In this document: positions 50,667-58,591 of the stretch, in pieces | Position numbering within the stretch: the first letter of the stretch is position 1 | How the letters are laid out: every line of letters begins with the position of its first letter | Origin: Streptomyces sp. GS7 | Lineage (GTDB): Bacteria; Actinomycetota; Actinomycetes; Streptomycetales; Streptomycetaceae | Length of the DNA: 64,000 nucleotides | Direction of reading: 5' to 3' | Assembly (NCBI RefSeq): GCF_009834125.1 | Contig: NZ_CP047146.1 | Coordinates: forward strand, 4,209,501 to 4,273,500 | Position numbers and translations under genes: made by a program | The notes under the pieces: generated by a model | The model's input: only the letters and a program-made list of their open reading frames with translations | Told to the model about the DNA's origin: nothing | Database searches by the model: none

Positions 50667-50996
50667 TCAACCAACGTTGAAGTCGAACCTGATGTCCAGA
50701 TCAGTGTCCCAATCGATCTCGGCGCGAACAAAAACAACGTTATGCCCGGGACTAACGTTGTAAAGGTGCAGTGTCGCATCCCCTAAGACAGGAGTCCTAC
50801 TCGCGTCGACCTCTGTCAAACTGCAAGATACCGCAGTGCCGGGGCCAATATCGGAGATGGTGAACGGCTGGTCGAAGAGGCGATGATGACTGGCGAAACC
50901 TCGCCGAATGTCCGACAGTCCCTCTGTCCCCTGGACTTTCTCTGTGCTGATCGGCTGACTCTTGCGGTGGGTTGCGACTTTCGTATGACGGCTCAT
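50667..50996 (-). CDS. Hypothetical protein, lower GC
   Basis: 109 residues from ATG 50996 with GGCGGGG upstream. A hydrophilic, basic N-terminus is followed by a beta-rich acidic C-terminus (FTISDIGPGTAVSCSLTEVD, VSPGHNVVFVRAEIDWDTDL). No family recognised. The sequence is visibly less GC-rich, with third positions less biased than neighbours, consistent with recent transfer. It lies among element remnants. Confidence 0.55.
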   Translation of the reverse strand: MSRHTKVATHRKSQPISTEKVQGTEGLSDIRRGFASHHRLFDQPFTISDIGPGTAVSCSLTEVDASRTPVLGDATLHLYNVSPGHNVVFVRAEIDWDTDLDIRFDFNVG

Positions 50997-51299
50997 CGAT
51001 ACCCCGCCCTTTCCATACGAGTTCCCTGAACGAACCCCCCATTACTTAAAGTGTCACTCCAGGTTGCTCCGCCCGCCACGCGGCCGGAGGGAGATTCCTA
51101 CCTCGCTGGCTGCGTTCGGGTGTTCGTCGACCCCCGTGCGCTGTGGGTGCGCTCCGGGCGCTGCGGCACCACGCCTTACACGACCACCTGCGGGACGTCA
51201 CCATCACCATCGACCCACCAGCACTAGGCGCGGCGCGCAGTAACGACCGCGGCGGGCCACGGAGTGAGGCCCACTTCATGGGCCCGAAGGGAGACCTGG
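50997..51299. other. Intergenic region
   Basis: No gene supported. AT-richer sequence near 51020-51060 may hold the promoter of the minus-strand hypothetical gene. A purine-rich AAGGGAGACCTGG just before 51300 is a ribosome binding site for the frameshifted secreted protein. Confidence 0.4.
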
Positions 51300-51639
51300 A
51301 TGAACCACCGACTCGCCCCCCCGCCGACACATAGCCGCCGTCCTGACCACCCTCGCCCTCAGCGCCACCGGGCTGGCCACCGCCGCCCCCGCCCACGCCA
51401 GCACCCTCTGCCCCGGACAGGTCGAAATCGCCTCCACCGCAGGGGACTTCTGCGTCACCCCACGCCCCGCTCCCGGCGCCACGGCCAGTGCTTCAGGTGT
51501 CACCACCATCACCAACAACACCCTGGCACCGGTGACAGTGACCAGCGATACCGGAACAACCACCACGGTCGCCCCCGAACAGATCGATGTGGGCATCAAC
51601 GTCAAGGAAGAAGTCAGGGTCCGCCCAGGATTTGCGTGA
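51300..51639 (+). pseudogene. Small secreted protein with frameshift in the signal peptide
   Basis: An ATG at 51300 with GGGAGACCTGG starts MNHRLAPP, but the signal peptide (RHIAAVLTTLALSATGLATA with APAHA) and the mature part (STLCPGQVEIASTAGDFCVT to VRPGFA) continue in another frame after a run of seven C at about 51318-51324. The downstream frame has no start codon of its own. So this is either a broken gene or a sequencing error in the homopolymer. The mature protein would be Thr/Val-rich with two cysteines. Confidence 0.6.
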
Positions 51640-52001
51640 GCGGGGGAGCGGCACCGCGGGCGTAGCCGGGGACCAACCCCCGCTGCGCCCGACCCACATC
51701 CAGGCCGACACCGGGGTCAGACCTCACCGCGTCCTCCCGCGGGAACACCGCCGTGCACCGCCGGCAGTACAACGACCGCTGCCACCGGGCCCGCGCATCC
51801 ACCGCGGTCTGCGCCCGGTACGCGACAGACAGGCTGCGCTGACGAGGCCCCCGGGCCGATACCCCAGCACGCGATCGTTTCAACGCTCCACATGAGTACG
51901 CGCCCCGGCGCCATTGAGTAGCAGCACCGATGTGCCCTCCCCTACAAGGCATTTGGCTCTGTGACATGCTCCTTGCCAAAGCACCCCATTCAACAAAGAA
52001 G
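51640..52001. other. Intergenic region with weak gene remnant
   Basis: No intact gene. On the minus strand about 51690-51880 a frame reading RWQRSLYCRRCTAVFPRED resembles the single CxxC module seen in small element-borne proteins, but it lacks a proper start and end. Otherwise nothing is recognised. Confidence 0.35.
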
Positions 52002-52033
52002 AACCGGCTGCCTGGCAACGCAGGCAGCCGGTT
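52002..52033. terminator. Bidirectional terminator
   Basis: AACCGGCTGCCT (52002-52013) pairs with AGGCAGCCGGTT (52022-52033), followed by TTGAT on the plus strand and by TTCTTCTTTG on the minus strand. It lies just after the stop of the minus-strand immunity gene. Confidence 0.8.
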
Positions 52034-52050
52034 TTGATGTCGGTGAATGA

Positions 52051-52425
52051 CTACGGTGCCATCACTTCGAGCGCATTCTTGGCTGCTTGGACAACCCCAT
52101 CCCACAACGGAGAAGCCATGAAGGCACTGTCGGTGCTTTCAGAGCCGACCTCTTCGATGATTTGGAGGAGCCGGTCCGACAGGGCCTTCATGGCCTCAGC
52201 TTCCTGATCTGAAGCGAGCGTGTAGCCAATGACGTTGAAAGGATTGTCGAGGATGGCGGCGTCATCCAGAATGTTGACATTGAGAGTGAAGTCGTCGAAG
52301 AAGTCTGGGTTCGGGTAGATCTTGTCGATCCATACCCGCTTCTGGTACTCAGGGTCCGCAAGGGCGCGAACGGCCGAGAGGACCTCCCCCCTCATTTTCG
52401 GAAGACGGATCTGCTCTTCACTCAC
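52051..52425 (-). CDS. SCO4402-family protein, probable toxin immunity protein
   Basis: 124 residues from GTG 52425, which overlaps the stop of the toxin fragment (GTGA) and has AAGGAG about 11 nt upstream. The pattern IRLPKMRGEVLSAVRALADP then EYQKRVWIDKIYPNPDFFDD matches the SCO4402-type family found beside polymorphic toxins. It is acidic, small and coupled to the toxin tip, so it is probably the antidote. A strong terminator follows. It looks intact although its toxin is only a fragment. Confidence 0.8.
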   Translation of the reverse strand: MSEEQIRLPKMRGEVLSAVRALADPEYQKRVWIDKIYPNPDFFDDFTLNVNILDDAAILDNPFNVIGYTLASDQEAEAMKALSDRLLQIIEEVGSESTDSAFMASPLWDGVVQAAKNALEVMAP

Positions 52426-52988
52426 GGCCGGTTCCACTCCTTCCACTTCAGCCACTCGGTTACCGGGATATGCGCCTCATAGGCATTTTGCTTGATGGAT
52501 CCAGCGAGGGGCTTGCCGTCCCGACCGAGGACTTTACCTCCCGAATTGATGACCACGTGATCTACCTGCTGGTATGTCTGAGAGTTGTTCAGGTTGCCCT
52601 TGTCGATCCGGATACCGTTCCCCTTGCCGTCATTCCACCGGTACCCGACCCCCTTGTTGGTGAAAGACTCGTACTTTCTAGGAGAATCCGGCACCGCCGG
52701 CTGCTCGGGACTCCACTTCTCGTCCAGTCGCGCCTGGACGAATTCCCGCAGCTCAGGGCAGCGGTCGATCCTCCGTGGCTTAGGCCGCGGCCGACGTGCT
52801 CGTGCCCGCCTGTGAGCCGCGAACGGGCGATAGTGGACCGGATGGTTCGGCCTGACATTCGGGTTGCCGTTGCGCCGGATCTCCCGGCTGATCGTCGACG
52901 GGCTGCGGTTCAACTCGCCAGCGATTGTCCGGATCGACTTCCTCTCTCGCCACAGATCGGCGATGCGGACTCGCTCCTCCTCGGACAA
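52422..52988 (-). CDS. Chimera: IS30 transposase N-domain fused to polymorphic toxin C-terminal domain
   Basis: An open frame of 188 codons (first possible start TTG 52988, with no ribosome binding site). Residues 1-96 are IS30 transposase: SEEERVRIADLWRERKSIRT, RSPSTISREIRRNGN, LREFVQARLDEKWSPEQ. From residue 97 (52700) the sequence switches to a toxin tip: KYESFTNKGVGYRWNDGKGN then GIRIDKGNLNNSQTYQQVDH, SGGKVLGRDGKPLAGSIKQN, ending EWLKWKEWNRP. Such tips terminate Rhs and other secreted polymorphic toxins and are probably nucleases. The native N-terminal carrier is gone. Expression is uncertain, but the frame is intact up to the coupled immunity gene. Confidence 0.7.
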   Translation of the reverse strand: MSEEERVRIADLWRERKSIRTIAGELNRSPSTISREIRRNGNPNVRPNHPVHYRPFAAHRRARARRPRPKPRRIDRCPELREFVQARLDEKWSPEQPAVPDSPRKYESFTNKGVGYRWNDGKGNGIRIDKGNLNNSQTYQQVDHVVINSGGKVLGRDGKPLAGSIKQNAYEAHIPVTEWLKWKEWNRP

Positions 52989-53293
52989 GTAGCGGGAGGA
53001 GACGGGGGCTGAGGGGCATTCCGTTCCCCTTCGCGGGGATGCGTTACGAAGTCGCGGGGATCACCGACGACAGGCTGGATCGCGGCCCGCACCGTCTTTC
53101 GTCCTGCCCTCGTGGTCTGTACGCGCGCACCGCGCCCGCTGATCCACTCCTGTCCCGTTCGACGGTTGATGCCGACGACGCGACCGGCCTCTCTTATGCT
53201 CACGCCTTCGTGTATCAGGTCGAGAAATCTCTGCTTGACCTCGGGGGGCACCCGTCTACCGTTCGGGCCCCCGGCTGTGCTTCTGCCCTTCAT
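52701..53293 (-). pseudogene. IS30-family transposase, truncated and frameshifted
   Basis: The start MKGRSTAGGPNGRRVPPEVK then QRFLDLIHEGVSIREAGRVV is the IS30 N-terminal HTH. The frame shifts near 53000-53015, by a short G run, after which RYLSEEERVRIADL continues in the next frame. The gene then ends abruptly at KWSPEQ (52701), losing the DDE catalytic domain. GGGTGTTGCGACGATCATTA at about 53311-53330 is a likely terminal inverted repeat of the element. The other end is lost, so the copy is dead. Confidence 0.8.
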
Positions 53294-53402
53294 CGCCTAC
53301 CCAGGAGGTCGGGTGTTGCGACGATCATTAGGACCCAAGTCGGAGGCGGGGCGTTCTTTGTTGTTCTCAGGCCCTGCCGACAACGCGGAGTTCTCTTTGC
53401 CG

Positions 53403-53960
53403 CTACGACTTGCGGCTAGCGCGGACCGCGTCGGTGTACTGCTCAGTGGTCAAGTCGCCTTCGTTGATGCCCATCTCGGTGAGGAGTGCACGGACGTCGT
53501 CCAAGGCGGCCTGCAAGTCGTCGTCCTTCGTGAGTGTTTCGACTTCGAGGAACGTGCCGTCGAGTTCCGGCACTCGCACCAGCGTGGCGACCATGCGCCG
53601 GCCCCGCGCCTCGAAGTGGTAGTTCCGGCATCGCTTCTCGAACGCGATGGCGGCCACGTAGCCGAGGCCGCGCAACGTGGCATGGACGGCGTCCGGGTCG
53701 TCCACGCGAGTCTCGTGCTCGGGCTTCGAACCGGACGCTTCATCGACCCGCGCCTCCTTGTACGTGAGGACGGTGCGGGTCTCCTCAGGCCCGTGGACGG
53801 TCCGGACACGCAATTCCCGATCGCTCTGCTCCAGGTCGCCGGCGCCGGTGTCGTAGTAGGTGTCTTGGTACACCTCGGCCAAGCCGGCAACGAGCCCTTC
53901 CAGGCGCCGCATGACGCCCTCGGGATCCCGCACCCGAGCCTTCAACTCTGCCTCGATCAC
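53403..53960 (-). CDS. CYTH domain protein (class IV adenylate cyclase / thiamine triphosphatase-like)
   Basis: 185 residues from GTG 53960 with AAGGGGG upstream. The N-terminal ExExK motif (MIEAELKARV) that binds metal-triphosphate is present, followed by alternating basic/acidic strands (RELRVRTVHG, RTVLTYKEAR, HETRVDDPDA, FEKRCRNYHF, TFLEVETLTKDDD) of the triphosphate tunnel fold. It probably hydrolyses or cyclises a triphosphate compound. It starts 17 bp after the XRE regulator stop on the same strand, so they are likely one operon. Confidence 0.9.
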   Translation of the reverse strand: MIEAELKARVRDPEGVMRRLEGLVAGLAEVYQDTYYDTGAGDLEQSDRELRVRTVHGPEETRTVLTYKEARVDEASGSKPEHETRVDDPDAVHATLRGLGYVAAIAFEKRCRNYHFEARGRRMVATLVRVPELDGTFLEVETLTKDDDLQAALDDVRALLTEMGINEGDLTTEQYTDAVRASRKS

Positions 53961-53977
53961 CAGCTCTACCCCCTTGC

Positions 53978-54805
53978 TCAGACGGTACGAACGCCGTCAT
54001 CAACGATCGCTTCAAACATGCGCCGGAAACCCCGGTACAGGGGGCCGTGCGGCGTCTCCATCACCTTGTACGTTGCCGACTCGTGCCCTTCCCAGCCGGC
54101 ATCGAAGGCAGACACGAACAGCGTGGAGTCCAGGCGAATGATGCGCCACGTCGGCAGCATCCTGTACCGGTACACCCGAACGTCGCCACCGCCCGACAGT
54201 TCCCGCAGCCGGGCTTCAGTCAACCGCACCCCACTCGCGAGGGATTCCGCAGATTCCCCGATTTCGGCGGCGCGCACAGCCAAGGCGGGCGTCTCGGGAT
54301 CGAGGAGCAGAACCCGGACTCGCGGAGGATCAGGACGGATCACCGCCCCCCTTAGCAAGGAGTCGTTCAACCCGATCAGGCCGAGACCCCGCACGGCCAG
54401 CACATCCAGCTCCACCGCGGTCCGGGCCTGCCGCCGAATCTCCTCGGCAGCCGACGCCTGCTCGGCGTAGACACGCACCACCTCGGGAAACGCCGCGAGG
54501 TCGAAGGCCCGCCCGCCGCTTTGCTTCTCTCGTCGCGCTGCCAGGCCGAGCAAGTGCCGGGCATCGTCGGGCATGTTGAGTCCGTCCGCGATGCGTTCGT
54601 ACACGTCCAGCCGGGATACCTCGCGCCGCCCGTTGTTGATCTCGTTCACTCGGGCCTGAGTCATACCGGTCGCTGTGGCGATCCTGGCCTGGCTGGCGCC
54701 GGCGTACTGCTGCACGTGCCGGAAGACCGCGCCCACATCCCGTGCCCGCAGGGCCTGCCGGACCTCGGCCCGCTGCCATGCCCACTCCGGCAGCTCGATC
54801 GACAT
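53978..54805 (-). CDS. XRE family regulator with C-terminal sensor domain
   Basis: 275 residues from ATG 54805 (AAGG upstream; GTG 54820 is an alternative). HTH: RHVQQYAGASQARIATATGM then TQARVNEINNGRREVSRLDV. The C-terminal 180 residues (VRVYAEQASAAEEIRRQART, RPDPPRVRVLLLDPETPALA, RMLPTWRIIRLDSTLFVSAF) resemble the domain attached to many Streptomyces XRE regulators that sit beside NUDIX or CYTH genes. Probably regulates itself and the CYTH gene in response to a nucleotide-like ligand. Confidence 0.87.
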   Translation of the reverse strand: MSIELPEWAWQRAEVRQALRARDVGAVFRHVQQYAGASQARIATATGMTQARVNEINNGRREVSRLDVYERIADGLNMPDDARHLLGLAARREKQSGGRAFDLAAFPEVVRVYAEQASAAEEIRRQARTAVELDVLAVRGLGLIGLNDSLLRGAVIRPDPPRVRVLLLDPETPALAVRAAEIGESAESLASGVRLTEARLRELSGGGDVRVYRYRMLPTWRIIRLDSTLFVSAFDAGWEGHESATYKVMETPHGPLYRGFRRMFEAIVDDGVRTV

Positions 54806-54911
54806 CAGCGCAGCCTTCACCCGTACCCCCGCACCAGTCGCGAAAGCTATCTCACCGTGAGATTACCGGCCGGGTATCGAGCTATCCCGCAGCTATCAGG
54901 ATTCTGGGCGG

Positions 54912-55265
54912 GTGAACTCCCGAGCCGCCGAGGGCATCCCTGTTGACGTCGAGACGATGCGCCGCACCATCGACCGCGCCCTCGTCCTCCGCTCCAAGCC
55001 CCTCGTCCGCACGGAGCTGGAGGAACTGGAAGGGCTGCTGCGTGGACACATCGAAGTGATACTGCCCGACGCCGTACAGCGAACCGAGCGGCTGTGGCGC
55101 GGCAGCCGGGAGTGGTACCTCGACCGGTCCACGCTGGGAACCGTCGCCAACAACGTCCGCCTCGGGCTGGGGGACGAGCCGATGGGCAATTACGTCCACG
55201 TCACCAGGCTCGCCCGTGATTGCGGCTGGCTACTCAGCCGGCACGCCGAGCGCGCCAGCTCCTGA
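54912..55265 (+). CDS. DUF6415 family protein
   Basis: 117 residues from GTG 54912. The helical, charged sequence ETMRRTIDRALVLRSKPLVR then TELEELEGLLRGHIEVILPD and TVANNVRLGLGDEPMGNYVH matches the DUF6415 family often placed divergently from XRE regulators in Streptomyces. It is divergent from the XRE gene by about 106 bp. Function unknown; typical of actinomycete accessory regions. Confidence 0.75.
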   Translation: MNSRAAEGIPVDVETMRRTIDRALVLRSKPLVRTELEELEGLLRGHIEVILPDAVQRTERLWRGSREWYLDRSTLGTVANNVRLGLGDEPMGNYVHVTRLARDCGWLLSRHAERASS

Positions 55266-55427
55266 CTCCCGCGGCCCGCGGTCAAGCGCGCAGGCCAGCT
55301 GGCGCGCAGTCGAGCGCCCTCGAACAGCCCGTCAAGCGTTTGTCATGGCAACGTCGTTGCCCCGTCTGCTGGATACCACCGCTGCCACACTCGGCGCACC
55401 ATCCGAGCCTCTGCACTGGGGGGATCT

Positions 55428-55703
55428 TTGATCAGCACCATCACGCGCCCGGCCCGCCGAATCCGTAGCGTCCTCGCCGCCGCCACGCTCGCCGCAGCCG
55501 TCATCGCGCCGGTCACCATCAGCGCCGGCACCGCACAGGCCGTCACCGTCCACTGCGCTCGCCACACCACCGGCGTCTGCGGCACCCACATCAAGCACCC
55601 GCGCGGCGTCATGGCCAAGTGCAAGGACGGCACCTGGTCCTACAGCCGCCACTTCTCCGGCACCTGCTCCCACCACCGCGGCGTGAGGTACTGGTTCAAG
55701 TAG
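55428..55703 (+). CDS. Small secreted DUF3761 protein
   Basis: 91 residues, TTG start at 55428 behind GGGGGGATC. Signal peptide VLAAATLAAAVIAPVTISAG with TAQA cleavage. The mature part VTVHCARHTTGVCGTHIKHP then RGVMAKCKDGTWSYSRHFSG, ending CSHHRGVRYWFK, has four cysteines and is the DUF3761 pattern. It is a small, basic, disulfide-rich extracellular protein of unknown function. Confidence 0.82.
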   Translation: MISTITRPARRIRSVLAAATLAAAVIAPVTISAGTAQAVTVHCARHTTGVCGTHIKHPRGVMAKCKDGTWSYSRHFSGTCSHHRGVRYWFK

Positions 55704-55966
55704 ACCGACCCGAGAGATGTAGGTACCCCCTGTCGCTTTGTACACGAGTTGCTTGCGCAGTCATTCGTCGATGAGTGCGGGAGTCATCTCTACGACGGCC
55801 AGGTCGATGTTCGCGACTTCGGGGAGGCGCCCCGCCGCCTCTCCGATCCGACCGCTCTGTCGGCGCTCGCCGATGACGGCTGGTCCGGCACACGTAACTG
55901 CAACCACAGCGTGGCGTTGGACAGATCACAAAGAAGATGAACGTCTCATCGAACAGGGGCATCACA

Positions 55967-56281
55967 GTGATCACGAAGGTTCTGGCCGGCGCGGCTCTCA
56001 CGATTGCCGCAACGATGGCCGTCGCTGTACCCGCATCGGCGACGGATTTCGGAGCCCGCGCGTCGACGGACTTCGGAACCCGCAACGGCAACACCGTCAT
56101 CGCGGGCGAGGCAGGCGGCATTCTCAACACCTATGGCGCGCCGCTCATCAACGTCGACCTCCGCTGCGCGGCGCCGCTACCGGAGGGTGAGGGCATCGGG
56201 GGGCACGGGCTCGGCGGGCCCAAGGCCGCGTGCAACCTCGCGCCCGTCGACCAGTACCAGGCACCGCAGAAGCTGCTCTGA
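55967..56281 (+). CDS. Small secreted protein, unknown family
   Basis: About 104 residues from GTG 55967 (CAGGGG upstream); ATG 55937 would add ten residues. Signal peptide TKVLAGAALTIAATMAVAVP with ASA cleavage. The mature protein is Gly/Ala/Asn-rich with two cysteines (LRCAAPLPEG, AACNLAPVD). Size and composition recall Streptomyces surface proteins such as chaplins and rodlins, but no defining motif is seen, so no family is given. Confidence 0.7.
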   Translation: MITKVLAGAALTIAATMAVAVPASATDFGARASTDFGTRNGNTVIAGEAGGILNTYGAPLINVDLRCAAPLPEGEGIGGHGLGGPKAACNLAPVDQYQAPQKLL

Positions 56282-56449
56282 CAGCAGCACCGCGAGGGAT
56301 CGCTCCCGCACCGGCCCCGCGGATCAGCCAAGGCCGCGGAAGCGCCCTGGAACGGCGATCACCGTCCGCGTGACCTTCACTTCTGGTAGCCAGGCGACTC
56401 CGGATCGGCTAACTTCCTCACTAGTAGTCGTGGTTCCGAAGTCTCAATG
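56282..56449. other. Intergenic region before csp
   Basis: No gene. It separates the small secreted protein from the structured leader of the cold-shock gene. AT-richer sequence near 56405-56435 (AACTTCCTCACTAGTAGTCG) is the likely csp promoter region. Confidence 0.4.
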
Positions 56450-56542
56450 CCCGCGGTTCGCACCGCGGGCGTCGTGCTGTGCAGTAGTGCCCGAGGACCA
56501 GGGCGATCACCTCATTCAGGGGCACTGACAAGCCAGTGCCCC
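56450..56542 (+). promoter_or_regulatory. Structured 5' leader of the cold-shock gene
   Basis: Two perfect hairpins lie upstream of the cold-shock ATG: CCCGCGGT-TCGC-ACCGCGGG (56450-56469) and GGGGCACTG-ACAAGC-CAGTGCCCC (56519-56542). The second ends 23 nt before the ATG and near the ribosome binding site AAGGGGAC. Cold-shock genes often carry long folded leaders that control translation; the first hairpin could instead be a terminator of upstream transcription. Confidence 0.5.
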
Positions 56543-56565
56543 CCGACCCTGGACAAGGGGACAGC

Positions 56566-56769
56566 ATGGCAACCGGCTCCGTGAAGTGGTTCAACGCCGA
56601 AAAGGGCTTCGGATTCATCGCCCAGGACGGCGGCGGCCCCGACGTCTTCGTCCACTACTCCGCCATCAACGCCGGCGGTTTCCGGTCCCTGGAGGAGAAC
56701 CAGCAGGTGACTTTCGATGTCACCCAGGGCCCGAAGGGTCCGCAGGCGGAGAACGTCACCCCGGCCTGA
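56566..56769 (+). CDS. Cold-shock protein (CspA family)
   Basis: 67 residues, ATG 56566 with AAGGGGAC. RNA-binding motifs RNP1 (KGFGFIAQ) and RNP2 (VFVHYSAI) are intact within the five-stranded OB fold: [14 protein letters not shown] to [20 protein letters not shown]. It binds single-stranded nucleic acid and acts as an RNA chaperone. Streptomyces have several copies; this one sits in an accessory region with its own leader and terminator. Confidence 0.95.
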   Translation: MATGSVKWFNAEKGFGFIAQDGGGPDVFVHYSAINAGGFRSLEENQQVTFDVTQGPKGPQAENVTPA

Positions 56770-56780
56770 TCGAATGGCTC

Positions 56781-56811
56781 GGCGCCCCAAACCCACACGG
56801 TTTGGGGCGCC
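56781..56811 (+). terminator. csp terminator
   Basis: GGCGCCCCAAACC (56781-56793) pairs perfectly with GGTTTGGGGCGCC (56799-56811), 12 bp after the cold-shock stop codon. Confidence 0.85.
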
Positions 56812-56908
56812 TTGCCGTAGCCGTGCCGTAGGGAGCGGCGCGCCGAGATCAGTCGCGGGATGCCTCAACGCCTTGAGCAAGGATGAGTTCCTGCATCAGC
56901 GAGCGGCC

Positions 56909-57196
56909 TCAGGCCGGATCGTCCTCCCACGGGGTCCATGTGTGTCCGGCGGGGCAGACCAGCCGCGCGGGGTCCGTCCAGTGCCCAAATGCCGTCCATC
57001 CTCGGTCAGCGCCACAGTCCGGACAGTGGTGGGCTTCGACTCGAGGGCCTTCGACATAGGAACTGATCGGGATGGTTGCGACGTCCATCACGGCGTCGTT
57101 GATCGCCGTCGCTGTCGGATCCGGTCCCTGAACCAGGATCGGTTCGAGCACCGTGATCGTCCAAAAGGCGTCATCTCGGTGTACGTCGTCGCCCAT
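56909..57196 (-). CDS. Hypothetical protein with zinc-ribbon motif
   Basis: 95 residues from ATG 57196 (GGGTGGCGAG upstream). An acidic N-terminal part (TITVLEPILVQGPDPTATAI) is followed by a compact C-terminal zinc ribbon: HHCPDCGADRGW..RLVCPAGHTW with four metal-binding Cys/His positions. No family recognised. Gene status is supported by protein-like composition and the zinc motif only. Confidence 0.55.
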   Translation of the reverse strand: MGDDVHRDDAFWTITVLEPILVQGPDPTATAINDAVMDVATIPISSYVEGPRVEAHHCPDCGADRGWTAFGHWTDPARLVCPAGHTWTPWEDDPA

Positions 57197-57346
57197 CTCG
57201 CCACCCAGTTCCTCGATGCAGCCAACTCACGCTAGCCCACGCCCCCAAGGCGATGCTCAACGGCAGTGGCAGACCCGTCCATATAGGCTCGATGGGATAT
57301 TGGCTCCACTGAGGCTGTTCATCAATCGGTCGTTACATGAATTGGT

Positions 57347-57362
57347 CTCGACGGGCGTCGAG
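57347..57362. repeat. Palindrome upstream of resolvase remnant
   Basis: CTCGACG-GG-CGTCGAG, a perfect 7-2-7 inverted repeat about 105 bp before the resolvase fragment. Together with the repeated GTTCA/GTTCATC words around 57316-57405 it could be part of a former resolution site. Confidence 0.4.
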
Positions 57363-57451
57363 TTGAGCAAGGGGCCTGTACAACCTGTTCACCAAACGGT
57401 TCATCTACCGCTACCGTTCAAGAACCCGTGCCAACCCTTTGATGAATTCGG

Positions 57452-57680
57452 AGGCTGTAGGGCCCTGATCGGGCTCGTCCGCGTATCCACCGACAAGCAG
57501 AACGTCGACCGGCAGCATGACGCGCTCGACCCCATCTGCGTCAAGGTCTTCGAAGAGAAGGTCTCCGGCAAGCCGGCCGTCGATGAGCGCCCCGGTCTCA
57601 GTGCCGCCCTCGACTACCTCCGCGACGGCGATATGCTCGCTGTCCAAGAGGTCGACCGTCTCGGGCGTGAAGCTTCCCCG
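57452..57680 (+). pseudogene. Serine resolvase, N-terminal fragment cut by IS3
   Basis: The frame reads ALIGLVRVSTDKQNVDRQHD then PAVDERPGLSAALDYLRDGD and MLAVQEVDRLGRE: the N-terminal catalytic domain of a Tn3-type resolvase with nucleophile Ser (RVST) and the DRLGR motif. It stops exactly where the IS3 element begins (57681), and no matching second half is found beyond the element's other end. No good start codon is visible either. The fragment is non-functional. Confidence 0.8.
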
Positions 57681-57700
57681 TGATCTTGGACACTCGATCT

Positions 57701-58591
57701 CTATGCCGTGAGGTCGTGTTGGTGCCGCTGCCGTGTCTCGGCTGGGGTGAGGTAGCCGAAGACTTTGTGCTTGCGCAGTCGGCGGCGGTTGTAAAACGTC
57801 TCGATGAAGTCGAATACCTCGGCGTGGGCGGTGGCTCGGTCGGGCCGGATTCGGGTGCCGATCTCTTCTTTGAGTAGGGCCCAGAAGCTCTCCGTGGCGG
57901 CGTTGTCGAAGCAAGATCCGGTTCGTCCGCAGCTTTGCCGGAGGTCCAACTCGCGTATTTCGAACTGGAATTGGCTGCTCGTGTGTTCGCTGCCGCGGTC
58001 CGAATGTGCTATGCAGCCGGGCGGGAGGCGGCCGCGGCCGGCGGCCATCTTCAGCGCGTCGACGACGAGCGTGGCGCGGTGGTGGTCGGCCATCGGGTAG
58101 CCGACGACTTCGCGGGTGGCCAGGTCCAGCCAGCAGGCGAGGTAGAGCCAGCCCTGGCCGGTGGGCAGGGCGGTGATGTCGCCGACCAGCTTCGTGCCGG
58201 GGGTCTCGGCGTGGAAGTCGCGGCCGATCAGATCCGGTGCCGGCTTCGCCTTCTTGTCCGGCCGGGTCAGCGACCGCCGCCGTCGGCGGCGGCGGTCTCC
58301 CTGGATACCGTGCTCGCGCATCAGGCGGGCGACGCGTTTGCGGTTCACGCTCCGCCCCAGGCGCCGCAGTTCGGCATGGATGCGCGGGACGCCGTAGGTC
58401 TGGCGGGAGGCGATGTGGATGACGGTGGTCTCGTGCACCAGCACTTCGTCGGCGGCCTGCCGTGCGGCCGGGGTCTTCGAGGCGTCGAGCCAGGCGTAGA
58501 AGGAGGAACGGGCCACCTTCAGCAGCCTGCAGAGGAAAGCAACGCCGTGGGTGGTCTTCTCCGCCTCGATGAACGCGTACGTGTCGTTCAT
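57701..58591 (-). CDS. IS3-family transposase OrfB (DDE)
   Basis: 296 residues. Contains an HTH_21-like region (GVPRIHAELRRLGRSVNRKR) and the rve DDE core: VGDITALPTGQGWLYLACWL (first Asp), YPMADHHRATLVVDALKMAA, AHSDRGSEHTSSQFQFEIRE (second Asp), CFDNAATESFWALLKEEI (Glu). The catalytic triad is complete. Its start overlaps the stop of orfA. Confidence 0.93.
   Translation of the reverse strand: MNDTYAFIEAEKTTHGVAFLCRLLKVARSSFYAWLDASKTPAARQAADEVLVHETTVIHIASRQTYGVPRIHAELRRLGRSVNRKRVARLMREHGIQGDRRRRRRRSLTRPDKKAKPAPDLIGRDFHAETPGTKLVGDITALPTGQGWLYLACWLDLATREVVGYPMADHHRATLVVDALKMAAGRGRLPPGCIAHSDRGSEHTSSQFQFEIRELDLRQSCGRTGSCFDNAATESFWALLKEEIGTRIRPDRATAHAEVFDFIETFYNRRRLRKHKVFGYLTPAETRQRHQHDLTA

Noticed and set aside
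53403..54470. Plus-strand frame of 452 codons starting at 53112 across the CYTH and XRE genes
   Set aside because: It is antisense to two well-supported genes and has no domain pattern.
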